This document shows, in pieces, positions 1-7,143 of a stretch of 13,014 nucleotides of DNA. The stretch is taken from contig JALZVZ010000358.1 of assembly GCA_023299945.1 (NCBI GenBank), positions 1-13,014 on the forward strand. The letters run 5' to 3'. Every line of letters begins with the position of its first letter. Position 1 is the first letter of the stretch. The notes beneath the pieces were generated by a model. The model was not told the DNA's origin. It ran no database searches and worked only from the letters and a program-made list of their open reading frames with translations. Source of the stretch: Altererythrobacter sp. GTDB lineage: Bacteria > Pseudomonadota > Alphaproteobacteria > Sphingomonadales > Sphingomonadaceae. A program made the translations under genes and the position numbers.

Positions 1-92
1 GCCTCATCGACTGCAAAGCCGAGCTCTTCGAGGATATGCCGGGACACTTTCCGGATGACGCGGGAATCGTCGACGATTAAACAATTAGGCAT
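1..92 (-). CDS. CheY-like response regulator, N-terminal fragment
   Basis: Partial gene: only the first 30 codons lie in the window, the rest is beyond position 1. The translation begins MPNCLIVDDSRVIRKVSRHI, the classic start of a receiver domain: a hydrophobic first strand followed by the acidic Asp8-Asp9 pair that binds Mg2+ next to the phosphoacceptor aspartate (which is off the window). The ATG at 92-90 is preceded by a CAGGA ribosome site 6 bases upstream. It lies 54 bases downstream of cheW on the same strand, so it is probably the third gene of the cheA-cheW-cheY operon and takes phosphate from CheA to signal to the flagellar motor. A longer protein with an output domain cannot be excluded because the C-terminus is not visible. 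Confidence 0.85.
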   Translation of the reverse strand, partial: MPNCLIVDDSRVIRKVSRHILEELGFAVDE

Positions 93-146
93 GTGCGATC
101 CTGAATTATGAGTGCTTATGGCTAAAGGCCCAAGGTAACTAAGGGA

Positions 147-587
147 TTAAGAAGCCTCTCGGGCACCTTCGCCGGTTCGGGCCAATTCTGCCGCTTTGAG
201 AAGAAGAACGGGCCCTCCTGCGGTTTCGACCATACCCTCTGCAATGCGCGACCAAACCGCGCCAAAACCGCCAACGATTTGTTCTGGGTCGCCAATCATT
301 TCGTCAACATCGTGCAAGGCATCGACACGCAACGCATAGGAATGGCCATCGGCACGAAATACCGCAGCGCGGTTGTCTGTGGGGTAGGCGCCGGGTGCCT
401 CGCCGATAACAATGCGGCTGTCGATTACGGTCAGTGCTTGGCTGCGCAAAGTGGTGAGGCCGGAAATATGCTTCGGTGCGCGCGGCACAGGCGTAATTGT
501 TTCGATCTCGATCACCGTTTCAACATCGCTTGCTCGCAATGCGCATGCTCGTCCGGCAATCTGGGTGAGGATTAAGACTTCGGCCAT
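147..587 (-). CDS. cheW: Chemotaxis adaptor protein CheW
   Basis: A 146-residue single-domain CheW-like protein, close to the usual size. The adaptor bridges methyl-accepting receptors and the CheA kinase in cytoplasmic signalling arrays. The sequence has the expected beta-rich pattern: an opening strand (VLILTQIAGRACALRASDVE), then the conserved VPRAPKHISGLTTLRSQALTVIDSR region equivalent to the Pro-xx-(hydrophobic)-xG-xx-N/R-G-xxxPVxD stretch of CheW, and a closing hydrophobic strand near GGPVLLLKAAEL. The start codon overlaps the cheA stop as TAATG, and a GGGAG ribosome site lies 7 bases upstream inside the end of cheA, so the two are almost certainly translationally coupled. The family is clear. 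The exact receptor set it serves cannot be told. Confidence 0.88.
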   Translation of the reverse strand: MAEVLILTQIAGRACALRASDVETVIEIETITPVPRAPKHISGLTTLRSQALTVIDSRIVIGEAPGAYPTDNRAAVFRADGHSYALRVDALHDVDEMIGDPEQIVGGFGAVWSRIAEGMVETAGGPVLLLKAAELARTGEGAREAS

Positions 588-2746
588 TACCGCGCTCCCA
601 CTTCAATAGCAGCGCCTGCGCGTGTCTGGGTGCCGCGGGTTTGAAGCAGCGTATTGCAATCAATCAAAGCGATGCTTGTGCCTTCTGCCAATACCAAAGC
701 CTCGACCAAAGGATCTCCTGCGACAGGCACAAGATCGCTGGGTAATTGGGCCGTATCTTCGATTTCACGGACCGCATAGAGCAAATCGCGCGTGCCATCA
801 CTTAGGCGCAAGAAACGTGTTTTCTCGGCATTCATGGCCGCAATTTCAAGCCCTGCAATGGGTAAAATTTCATCGTTTACCACTGCATGTGGGTGGGCCT
901 GCGATAGATCAATTTGATGGGTTGGCACGGTTTCGATGCGCTTAATCATCTCCAGCCTAGCGGCCTTGCGGTTGCCATCCATGGCAGTGAACAGCATGGC
1001 GGTTATGGTCTCGGCAGCCTCGCCGTCATCATCATTTGATGCAGAATTATCAATACGCGCGCGGCCTTCGTCAACGACACCGCAATCCTGCGCAATTTGC
1101 GGTAGATCAAGCAGCATGATTGGCTGTCCGTTGTCGAGCAGCGCCGTTCCTGAATAGCACCGCGTTTGCAGCAAGGCCGGCGACAGAGGCTTCACCACGA
1201 TATCGCCAATATTGTGGATTGTATCGACCGCCAGCGCGAACTGATCGCCATTGGCCAGCCGGATGAGGACAAAGGTTTGATCTAAAGGTTCAAGCTCTGC
1301 CTCCAATCCCAAAATATCTGCCAGCGAAAGGCAGCGCGTGCGCTGGCCTCGCATGGTGACCAGAACAGCATCGCCCATATTCGTGTAATCCATGTCCGGC
1401 TGAGAGCCATATTCGACTTCTTCGACATAGGATTGCGGGATTGCGAAACGCTGTCCGGCGACCTCTGAGATAAGGCCTGCAATAATGGATAAAGTTAGCG
1501 GAATATGTAGGTAAATTGATGCGCCTTGGCCCGGTGTGCTGGTGGCTTTTATCCATCCGCCGACCCGTTCCAGATTGTCGCGCACCACATCAAGGCCGAC
1601 GCCGCGGCCTGAAATATTGCTGACCTGTGTTGCGGTCGATAGGCCTGGCTCGAACACCAATTGCTGGATTTGATAATCATCCATCGCCTCCCGCTGGCTT
1701 TGCGTGATTAAGCCGTTGGCGACCGCTTTCTCCGCGATTTTATCTTCATTGAGACCGCGCCCATCATCGGTGATAACGATGGTAATACGGTTGCCGGTTT
1801 GGCGCGCGCCAATGCGCAATTGACCGGCTTCTGATTTTCCGGCCGCCAGCCGTTCCTCGGGCGTTTCCAGCCCGTGGCCGATGGCATTGCGGACGATATG
1901 CACCAACGGATCACGGATCACTTCGATGACTTCGCGGTCCAATTCAACATCGCTGCCTTCGATGTCGAGCACGATTTTCTTGCCCAGATCATGGGACAGA
2001 TCACGCACAAGGCGAGGGAAGGTGTTAAACAATAGCTCAACGCGCTGCATCCGCATGCGGGTAATTGCATCGCGCACATCGCTAAGAATGGTGGTCAGGC
2101 GCTCAAATGGACCGTCAATCATTGGCTGATTGCCCGCTTGGCTGAGCCGGTTGGCCAGATCATTGCGGGCCAGAACCATGTCGGAGACGCCGCTCATGAC
2201 GCGGTCGAGAAGATCGACGGGCAGGCGAATCGAACGCGGGGCAGAGATTGGCGCTTCTTTGCTGGTGGGTTTTGGTGGCTGATCAGGAGCGGCTTGTCGC
2301 AAGCCGGCTTCTGGCTCTAGAACATGCTCATTGGATGGGGCATCGGTTTGATCTTGGGGCGCGCAATCTGTGCTCTTCGTATCAACCAGCGCCGCGATCA
2401 GCGGATATTCAGCGCCGTCTGGCACATCTTTGCTGCCGTTTTCAATTGCCGCGACCATGTCGTTAATGCAGTCAATAATCCCGAGCACAGCAGAGACGAA
2501 GTGTTGATCGGGAGTGCGGCGTCCGCTGCGCGCATCGGCCAGCGCATCTTCGGCGGCATGGCTGATGCGTTCCAGCCTAGGAAAGTCGAAAAAGCCGCAA
2601 TTGCCTTTGACGGTATGAACAAAACGGAAGATTGCATCGAGCCGCGTTCGATCCGACGGATCAGCTTCCCAAGCGATTATCTCGCCCTCGATAGCTTCCA
2701 TCATATCGCGCGTTTCGGCGATAAAATCTGTCAGCAGATCATCCAT
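587..2746 (-). CDS. cheA: Chemotaxis histidine kinase CheA (no P2, two CheW-like segments)
   Basis: A 719-residue CheA, the autophosphorylating kinase that feeds CheY and CheB. Domains in order: HPt with the phosphorylated His44 in RFVHTVKGN; a short Pro/Ser-rich linker (about 120-180) with no recognisable CheY-binding P2 domain; a P3 dimerisation helix pair (about 180-245); an ATPase domain with N-box His283 and Asn287, the DDGRGL box (Asp327-Asp328) and the SGRGVGLDVV glycine box; a CheW-like P5 domain; then a second, weaker CheW-like segment over roughly the last 150 residues. The N-box reads RNAIGHG, with Gly290 where many CheA proteins have Asp. I chose the ATG at 2746 because MDDLLTDFIAET is the normal CheA beginning; an in-frame TTG at 2764 would add six residues. 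The next gene, cheW, overlaps its stop codon. Confidence 0.92.
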   Translation of the reverse strand: MDDLLTDFIAETRDMMEAIEGEIIAWEADPSDRTRLDAIFRFVHTVKGNCGFFDFPRLERISHAAEDALADARSGRRTPDQHFVSAVLGIIDCINDMVAAIENGSKDVPDGAEYPLIAALVDTKSTDCAPQDQTDAPSNEHVLEPEAGLRQAAPDQPPKPTSKEAPISAPRSIRLPVDLLDRVMSGVSDMVLARNDLANRLSQAGNQPMIDGPFERLTTILSDVRDAITRMRMQRVELLFNTFPRLVRDLSHDLGKKIVLDIEGSDVELDREVIEVIRDPLVHIVRNAIGHGLETPEERLAAGKSEAGQLRIGARQTGNRITIVITDDGRGLNEDKIAEKAVANGLITQSQREAMDDYQIQQLVFEPGLSTATQVSNISGRGVGLDVVRDNLERVGGWIKATSTPGQGASIYLHIPLTLSIIAGLISEVAGQRFAIPQSYVEEVEYGSQPDMDYTNMGDAVLVTMRGQRTRCLSLADILGLEAELEPLDQTFVLIRLANGDQFALAVDTIHNIGDIVVKPLSPALLQTRCYSGTALLDNGQPIMLLDLPQIAQDCGVVDEGRARIDNSASNDDDGEAAETITAMLFTAMDGNRKAARLEMIKRIETVPTHQIDLSQAHPHAVVNDEILPIAGLEIAAMNAEKTRFLRLSDGTRDLLYAVREIEDTAQLPSDLVPVAGDPLVEALVLAEGTSIALIDCNTLLQTRGTQTRAGAAIEVGAR

Positions 2747-2806
2747 CGCAATTTCGGCCCTCAATAAACATGCCTAGTCCAAGGCGTCGCCTGTTTATGA
2801 CGGCCT

Positions 2807-2814
2807 ATGGTTAA
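2807..2814 (-). promoter_or_regulatory. Possible CtrA half-site upstream of cheA
   Basis: On the cheA strand the sequence TTAACCAT lies about 60 bases before the cheA start, within the intergenic stretch 2747-2940. It resembles the half-site used by the alphaproteobacterial cell-cycle and motility regulator CtrA, which often controls chemotaxis genes in this class. Only one half-site is present; the full TTAA-N7-TTAA form is absent, so chance occurrence is quite possible. I see no convincing -35/-10 pair in this intergenic region. Confidence 0.2.
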
Positions 2815-2928
2815 CGAAGCGTCACTTTTGCCATTCGCAATCCCTACGAGAATATCTGAAAATGCAGTTTTTCTTGTCGGGCGGCGTCCAGTCGTGCGAT
2901 AGGTGCAATCAAATAGACAACACCCAAT

Positions 2929-2934
2929 GGAGAG
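2929..2934 (+). promoter_or_regulatory. Ribosome binding site of the aldolase-family gene
   Basis: GGAGAG followed by a 6-base spacer before the ATG at 2941. It is a near-ideal Shine-Dalgarno sequence and fixes the start of the downstream gene. Confidence 0.7.
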
Positions 2935-2940
2935 ACGAAA

Positions 2941-3705
2941 ATGGCCACCCAGCTCAAGCCCAATGTCGAATGCAGCACAGAAGAATGGCAAGCGCGTCTT
3001 GATCTGGCTGCATGTTACCGGATCTTCGATCTATTGGGCTGGTCGGAATCGATCTACAACCACATCTCTTTGAAAGTGCCAGGTGAGAAGGACACATTCT
3101 TAATCAACCCATTTGGCTTGATGTATGACGAGGTCACAGCATCCAACCTTGTGAAGGTCGATGTTGAAGGCAATAATGTTGGCCAATCGCAATATATGGT
3201 CAACAAAGCGGGCTTTACCCAGCATGCCTATTTTCACGAGCATTTGGGCGACCGTGCGCAGGCAATCTGCCACGTCCACACCACCGCAACCATGGCCGTT
3301 TGCAGCCATAAGGACGGTTTGCTTCCCGCCAATTTCTACGCTTGCAACTTCCAAGGCAATATTGGCTATCATGATTTTGAAGGCATCACGGTGCGCACTG
3401 AAGAAGGCGAACGGCTGGTCGAGAACCTTGGCGACAAAAGCATTTTGATGCTGCGCAATCATGGCCCTGTGGTGATGGATAAAACCATCCAAGGCATGTT
3501 TGTGAAAATGTGGGCGCTGCAACGCGCATGCGAAATTCAAGTCGCGACGCTTGGCATGGGCAACCCCAATATCGTCAGCCAAGAAGTGGTCGATGTGCAC
3601 CAGCGCGATTTGTCGGTGATGCAAGGCCAGGGCGGCGCAGGCATGTTCGATTTCGAGGCATGGAAGCGCAAAGTCGATAAAATCGACACCAGCTGGCGCG
3701 ACTGA
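2941..3705 (+). CDS. Class II aldolase/adducin-family protein
   Basis: A 254-residue cytoplasmic protein of the class II aldolase/adducin head family, whose members bind a divalent metal and act on sugar phosphates or related hydroxy-carbonyl compounds. The expected metal-binding histidines are present: His111 and His113 in AICHVHTTA and His174 in LRNHGPV. The early YNHISLKVPG segment and INPFGLMYDEVTASNLVKVD stretch (about 39-74) are also typical. The position matching the catalytic Glu73 of fuculose-phosphate aldolase (19 residues before the HxH) is Phe92, as in adducin-like members, so true aldolase activity is uncertain. It starts the plus-strand group with the Fe-S protein (34 bases later) and ArsC. 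The family is sure; the substrate is unknown. Confidence 0.85.
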   Translation: MATQLKPNVECSTEEWQARLDLAACYRIFDLLGWSESIYNHISLKVPGEKDTFLINPFGLMYDEVTASNLVKVDVEGNNVGQSQYMVNKAGFTQHAYFHEHLGDRAQAICHVHTTATMAVCSHKDGLLPANFYACNFQGNIGYHDFEGITVRTEEGERLVENLGDKSILMLRNHGPVVMDKTIQGMFVKMWALQRACEIQVATLGMGNPNIVSQEVVDVHQRDLSVMQGQGGAGMFDFEAWKRKVDKIDTSWRD

Positions 3706-3739
3706 TCCAGCCATGATCTCTGCTTAGCAGGCGCAAATT

Positions 3740-4420
3740 ATGCCGCGTATGACAGTCAATGAACGTCCAATCGAATTTGATATGGACCCTGAAACCCCGC
3801 TTTTGTGGGCGCTGAGGGATGCTGCCAATTTGACGGGTACGAAATATGGCTGCGGCAATGGCGATTGCGGCGCATGTATGGTGCTGGTCGATGGGTCCGC
3901 ACTGCGGTCTTGCCTGATTACAATCACCGAGGCTGAAGGGCGCTTTATCACCACAGTCGAAGGGCTATCGGGCGACCGCTCGCACCCTGTGCAGCAGGCT
4001 ATGGTGGCAGAGCAAGCCATCCAATGCGGCTTTTGTACGCCTGGTATCGTGATGGCGGGCGCGGCCCTGATCCAGCGCAATGCCGATCCCAGCAAGGAAG
4101 AGATTGAGGCGGCGATCCCCAACCTTTGCCGCTGCGGCGTCTATCCGCGTTTGGTGGGTGCGATTGAGCGGGCAGGGCGCGTTGCTCGCCGTCAAGAAAC
4201 GATCAGCGCGGCGCCTGCACCGGGCATAAGCAGCGAGGATGCAGCCGAGGCTGTGCCCGCATTGCGGACTATCCCTGAAGAGGGGGAGGAAGAAGCCGAG
4301 ACAAAACCCGATACAAAATCCGAGGCCGCGCCAAAGGTTCAACCGGCGGCTCAGCCAGCGGCCAAACCACAAATTGATCTTGGCCCATCAGCCACCAGCG
4401 ATACGAAAGAGACGAAATGA
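3740..4420 (+). CDS. Orphan [2Fe-2S] protein, xanthine dehydrogenase/IorA-type small subunit
   Basis: A 226-residue protein whose first 150 residues match the small electron-transfer subunit of molybdenum hydroxylases (isoquinoline 1-oxidoreductase alpha or CO dehydrogenase small subunit). A plant-type cluster is bound by Cys38, Cys43, Cys46 and Cys58 (CGNGDCGAC...C), and a second cluster by Cys96, Cys99, Cys130 and Cys132 (CGFC...CRC). All eight ligands are intact. After about residue 155 comes a tail of some 70 residues rich in Ala, Pro, Glu and Lys, absent from typical subunits, which may be a flexible tether. No molybdopterin-binding large subunit lies beside it, so its partner is unknown. 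An AGG 8 bases upstream favours this ATG over one nine bases on. Its stop overlaps the ArsC start. Confidence 0.85.
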   Translation: MPRMTVNERPIEFDMDPETPLLWALRDAANLTGTKYGCGNGDCGACMVLVDGSALRSCLITITEAEGRFITTVEGLSGDRSHPVQQAMVAEQAIQCGFCTPGIVMAGAALIQRNADPSKEEIEAAIPNLCRCGVYPRLVGAIERAGRVARRQETISAAPAPGISSEDAAEAVPALRTIPEEGEEEAETKPDTKSEAAPKVQPAAQPAAKPQIDLGPSATSDTKETK

Positions 4421-4758
4421 AGGCGACCATTTGGCACAATCCGAAATGCGGCACTTCGCGCAAGACACTCGCCATTTTGGAAGAGCATGGCGCCGATGTG
4501 ACCGTGGTGGAATATCTCAAAAATCCGCCAACGGCTGAAAAACTCGCGCAATTGTACGCAGATGCTGGGATTACGCCTAACGCCGGCCTGCGCATTCGCG
4601 GTACGGATGCAAAAGAGCGCGAGCTGCCCGATGCAAGCGCGGCAGATGTGCTGGCTGCAATGGCGGCGCAGCCTGTCTTGATTGAGCGACCTTTGGTGGA
4701 AACGGACAAGGGCGCACGCCTTTGCCGCCCGCAGGACACTGTGCTCGAAATTCTGTGA
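4417..4758 (+). CDS. arsC: ArsC-family (glutaredoxin-linked) arsenate reductase
   Basis: A 113-residue thioredoxin-fold protein of the ArsC/Spx/YffB superfamily, closest in pattern to glutaredoxin-dependent arsenate reductase: catalytic Cys11 in HNPKCGTSRKTL, and arginines Arg59, Arg91 (IERPLV) and Arg104 (LCRP) matching Arg60, Arg94 and Arg107 of the E. coli plasmid enzyme. It would reduce arsenate to arsenite in the cytoplasm using glutathione and glutaredoxin. It is somewhat shorter than the 141-residue E. coli protein, lacking the C-terminal tail, as is common in chromosomal versions. No arsenite pump, ArsR regulator or other ars gene is near it; the convergent MFS gene is not an ArsB or Acr3. 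Its ATG overlaps the stop of the Fe-S gene (ATGA), so the two are translationally coupled. A general redox role is possible. Confidence 0.85.
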   Translation: MKATIWHNPKCGTSRKTLAILEEHGADVTVVEYLKNPPTAEKLAQLYADAGITPNAGLRIRGTDAKERELPDASAADVLAAMAAQPVLIERPLVETDKGARLCRPQDTVLEIL

Positions 4759-4774
4759 GGTTTCGCACCGCCGC

Positions 4775-6172
4775 TCAGCGGTCTGTCGTTAGCTTCTCAT
4801 CTGCTTCCAATGCGCGCATCCCGTAAGCAAACACGGTAATGCACAGGGCGATGATTGTGCTGAACGCGATGGTCTCATTGAAGTTATACAATAATACACC
4901 CAGCGCTGGCGCAAAGATAAACGCCGCGCCCGCCACGCTGGCGACAATGCCAGAGGCTTGGCCTTGCTCTGCGCGGGTAACCGCTAGCGATGTGCCCGCC
5001 GTTGTGCCCGGGCGGAACAACCCAAAGCCCAGCGATGCCACCGCATAACCCAAAGCAATTGAGTGCAATTCTTGCGCGAACGCAAAGATCAGCGTGCCGA
5101 TGGCCGCCATGGTTATGCCAGACAGCGACGCTGCGCGCGGACCAAGGTTGAGTTTTGGGATAACGCCCCATTGCGCCAGCAAAGTCGCAATCGCGCCGCA
5201 CATTAGCACAATACCTACGGGGCCAGCGCCCTCCAGCGGCGTCTCGCGCAGGCCCATCCGGTCGAGCACCAGAAAGCCGACAATTCCCATCAGCATCGCC
5301 TGTGCATGACCGCCCGCCAAAGCCGCGATTACCCAAGGGCGCAGGCGCGGTTCGAAATAGCGGAGGCGCGGCTGCTCTTCCAGCGCTTGGGCTGGCTCGC
5401 TGCGGGCGGCTTGATGGATCACATCATCGCTATTGTCATCCTCATCGCTGTGATTGGAGTTGGAACCTGCACTAAAGGGCGCATCAAATGTTCGGCCCTT
5501 GGCGGCAAATTGCGGCTCGTCATCGGGCAGGCGCAGGCGCAGCATTATCAGCGCTGCAACGCCTACCAATGTAAACACCACAAATGGGCCAGTCAGGCCC
5601 AATCCCGGGATTACCATCAAGGGTGCAAGGGCAGGGCCAAGCACAGTGCCCAGCCCAAAGCTGGAAGCAACCAGTGAGAGAGCCTGCGTGCGCTGCGAGC
5701 GCGGAGTGCGCGATGCGACATAGGCTTGCACAGCGGGCGGGGCGGCGCTGCCGAACAGGCCATAGAGGCTGCGCGCAATAGCAAACAAAAACAGCGTCCA
5801 AACCGCCGTCAGTAATCCAGTCAGCCCGAACCAAAGCACCAATCCACACAGGCCCATGGAGACAATAAAGCCGAGCATGCCCAGCGCCATCATCGCCTTG
5901 CGGCCGCGCTTATCAGAACGCCTTGCCCAAAATGGCGCGCAGATCACCCACAGCAATGCCGACCAAGTGTAGGCAAGGCTGATCCACACATCGTCAATTT
6001 TGAGTGCTGTACCAATCGACGGCATCACCGATTGCATTGCGGTATTGCCCGCCGCTGTTACCAGCATGACGATAAAGAGCAGCGCCATACGCTCGCGCGA
6101 GATCGCGCCTGTAGGTTTAGCTGCCTGCGCCAACTCAGAAGCCTGTTCAGTAGGAGGTGCGCCATTTGCCAT
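4775..6172 (-). CDS. Major facilitator superfamily transporter (DHA1-like)
   Basis: A 465-residue inner-membrane protein with about twelve hydrophobic segments in two halves, typical of MFS drug/solute exporters. Loop 2-3 carries an MFS motif A variant (FWARRSDKRGRKAMM), and segment 5 has the exporter-type SFGLGTVLGPALAP (motif C-like). The central cytoplasmic loop contains a very acidic Ser/Asn/Asp stretch (HSDEDDNSDD). I chose the ATG at 6172 (MANGAPPTEQ). A TTG at 6211 would add 13 unconvincing residues and has no good ribosome site. It ends convergently with arsC, 16 bases apart, and is the second gene after the membrane protein upstream (63-base gap), so the pair may share a transcript. 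The substrate cannot be predicted. Confidence 0.86.
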   Translation of the reverse strand: MANGAPPTEQASELAQAAKPTGAISRERMALLFIVMLVTAAGNTAMQSVMPSIGTALKIDDVWISLAYTWSALLWVICAPFWARRSDKRGRKAMMALGMLGFIVSMGLCGLVLWFGLTGLLTAVWTLFLFAIARSLYGLFGSAAPPAVQAYVASRTPRSQRTQALSLVASSFGLGTVLGPALAPLMVIPGLGLTGPFVVFTLVGVAALIMLRLRLPDDEPQFAAKGRTFDAPFSAGSNSNHSDEDDNSDDVIHQAARSEPAQALEEQPRLRYFEPRLRPWVIAALAGGHAQAMLMGIVGFLVLDRMGLRETPLEGAGPVGIVLMCGAIATLLAQWGVIPKLNLGPRAASLSGITMAAIGTLIFAFAQELHSIALGYAVASLGFGLFRPGTTAGTSLAVTRAEQGQASGIVASVAGAAFIFAPALGVLLYNFNETIAFSTIIALCITVFAYGMRALEADEKLTTDR

Positions 6173-6235
6173 CAGGCGTTTACCGCTAGGCCAGCTGCGG
6201 CGATCATGCAATCAGGAGACTTATCTTGAAAGTCA

Positions 6236-7078
6236 CTATGTAAAAGTTTCGCTGACCGCCTCTGGCGTGCTGCCTGCGACCTGCTGGTAAAGTGCAACCG
6301 CAATCGCAGAAATAACCATAGCCACCAGCGCGCCCAAAATACCGCCGAGCACGCCCGTAATCAGGCCCGCTGTCGATCCGCTGGCCAAGGCGGCAAGTGC
6401 GCCAACCGCGCCGCCCACTAGCAAGGCAATCACCATATAGGCTACCATCAGCAGCAGCCAAAAACCCATCATCGCCCAGTGACGCGGTGCTGTCAGCCGC
6501 CAACTGCGTATCATTGCTGTTACCGGGTTATAGTTTTGCTCAAGCATAATCACCGGCATAGTGACGCTGAAACGGGCCATCAAATACACCACCATCACCA
6601 ATATGCCGATTGCCGCGACAATCGATAAAACCCCTGCCAGTGCCTCGCTAACGACTGCAAGAATGCCCACCGGAATGAACAGCAAAAACGCAGCGAGCAC
6701 ATAAGTTAGGAAAAACAAGATCATCACGCCGATCAGCGTTGGGATCGATTTCAATCCGCGCACAATCGCCTCACCCACGGTAGCGCCGTTTTCACCCATC
6801 AGCGTAACCATGGCGGAATATCCCGCAAAGCTCGCCGCCGTCGTAAGCAAGCCCCAACCTGCAATTGCGCCCGCCATTTCTCCAAACTGCGCCATCATTT
6901 TTTCCGGATCGCCATCAGGATCCATCATCGCGTTCATATTGGCGAGTTCCGGCACTGCAAGGTAGAGGATGATGGAAGGAAGCAGCAAAAAGACGCCAGC
7001 AATAATCGCCAAAAGCTGGAAATTGCTTGAGAGCAATTGCACTGCTCTGTCCCATGTTTGGCTCATATCAAATTGCAT
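6236..7078 (-). CDS. Multi-spanning membrane protein, glycerophosphodiester phosphodiesterase membrane-domain-like
   Basis: A 280-residue integral membrane protein with about six hydrophobic segments, rich in Gly, Ala and Met. The pattern of an N-terminal WDRAVQLL amphipathic helix, a glycine-rich core and an MIRSWRLTAPRHW turn between helices is that of proteins annotated as glycerophosphoryl diester phosphodiesterase membrane domain. The catalytic phosphodiesterase domain itself is absent, so no enzymatic role should be assigned. The ATG at 7078 is chosen because GAGGG lies 8 bases upstream. A TTG at 7093 lies inside that ribosome-site region, and ATG 7066 is too far from it. It is transcribed divergently from lipB and precedes the MFS gene on the same strand. 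The true function is unknown. Confidence 0.72.
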   Translation of the reverse strand: MQFDMSQTWDRAVQLLSSNFQLLAIIAGVFLLLPSIILYLAVPELANMNAMMDPDGDPEKMMAQFGEMAGAIAGWGLLTTAASFAGYSAMVTLMGENGATVGEAIVRGLKSIPTLIGVMILFFLTYVLAAFLLFIPVGILAVVSEALAGVLSIVAAIGILVMVVYLMARFSVTMPVIMLEQNYNPVTAMIRSWRLTAPRHWAMMGFWLLLMVAYMVIALLVGGAVGALAALASGSTAGLITGVLGGILGALVAMVISAIAVALYQQVAGSTPEAVSETFT

Positions 7079-7086
7079 TGCTCGGT

Positions 7087-7091
7087 CCCTC
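7087..7091 (-). promoter_or_regulatory. Ribosome binding site fixing the start at 7078
   Basis: On the minus strand GAGGG is followed by an 8-base spacer and ATG (7078-7076). This decides between three in-frame start candidates (7093 TTG, 7078 ATG, 7066 ATG) of the membrane protein. Confidence 0.6.
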
Positions 7092-7143
7092 AATTAATCC
7101 CTGCTCTTGATATGCGCCAATAATGCCGCCACGCAAAGGTGTG

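Noticed and set aside
2874..2902. TTGTCG and CGATAG as a sigma-70 promoter for the aldolase gene
   Set aside because: The spacing is 17 bases, but the -10 box is poor; such a match is expected by chance.
3100..3714. 204-codon open frame on the minus strand opposite the aldolase gene
   Set aside because: It is a shadow of the plus-strand gene, which has the ribosome site and family motifs; the antisense translation is Cys/His-rich with no recognisable domain.
4767..4782. Small hairpin at the arsC/MFS convergent junction as a terminator
   Set aside because: The stem is only five base pairs (ACCGC/GCGGT), overlaps the MFS stop codon and has no T-tract, so it is too weak to call.
4417..6172. 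arsC plus MFS gene as an arsenic resistance operon
   Set aside because: The two genes converge, the transporter is not of the ArsB or Acr3 type, and no ArsR is nearby.
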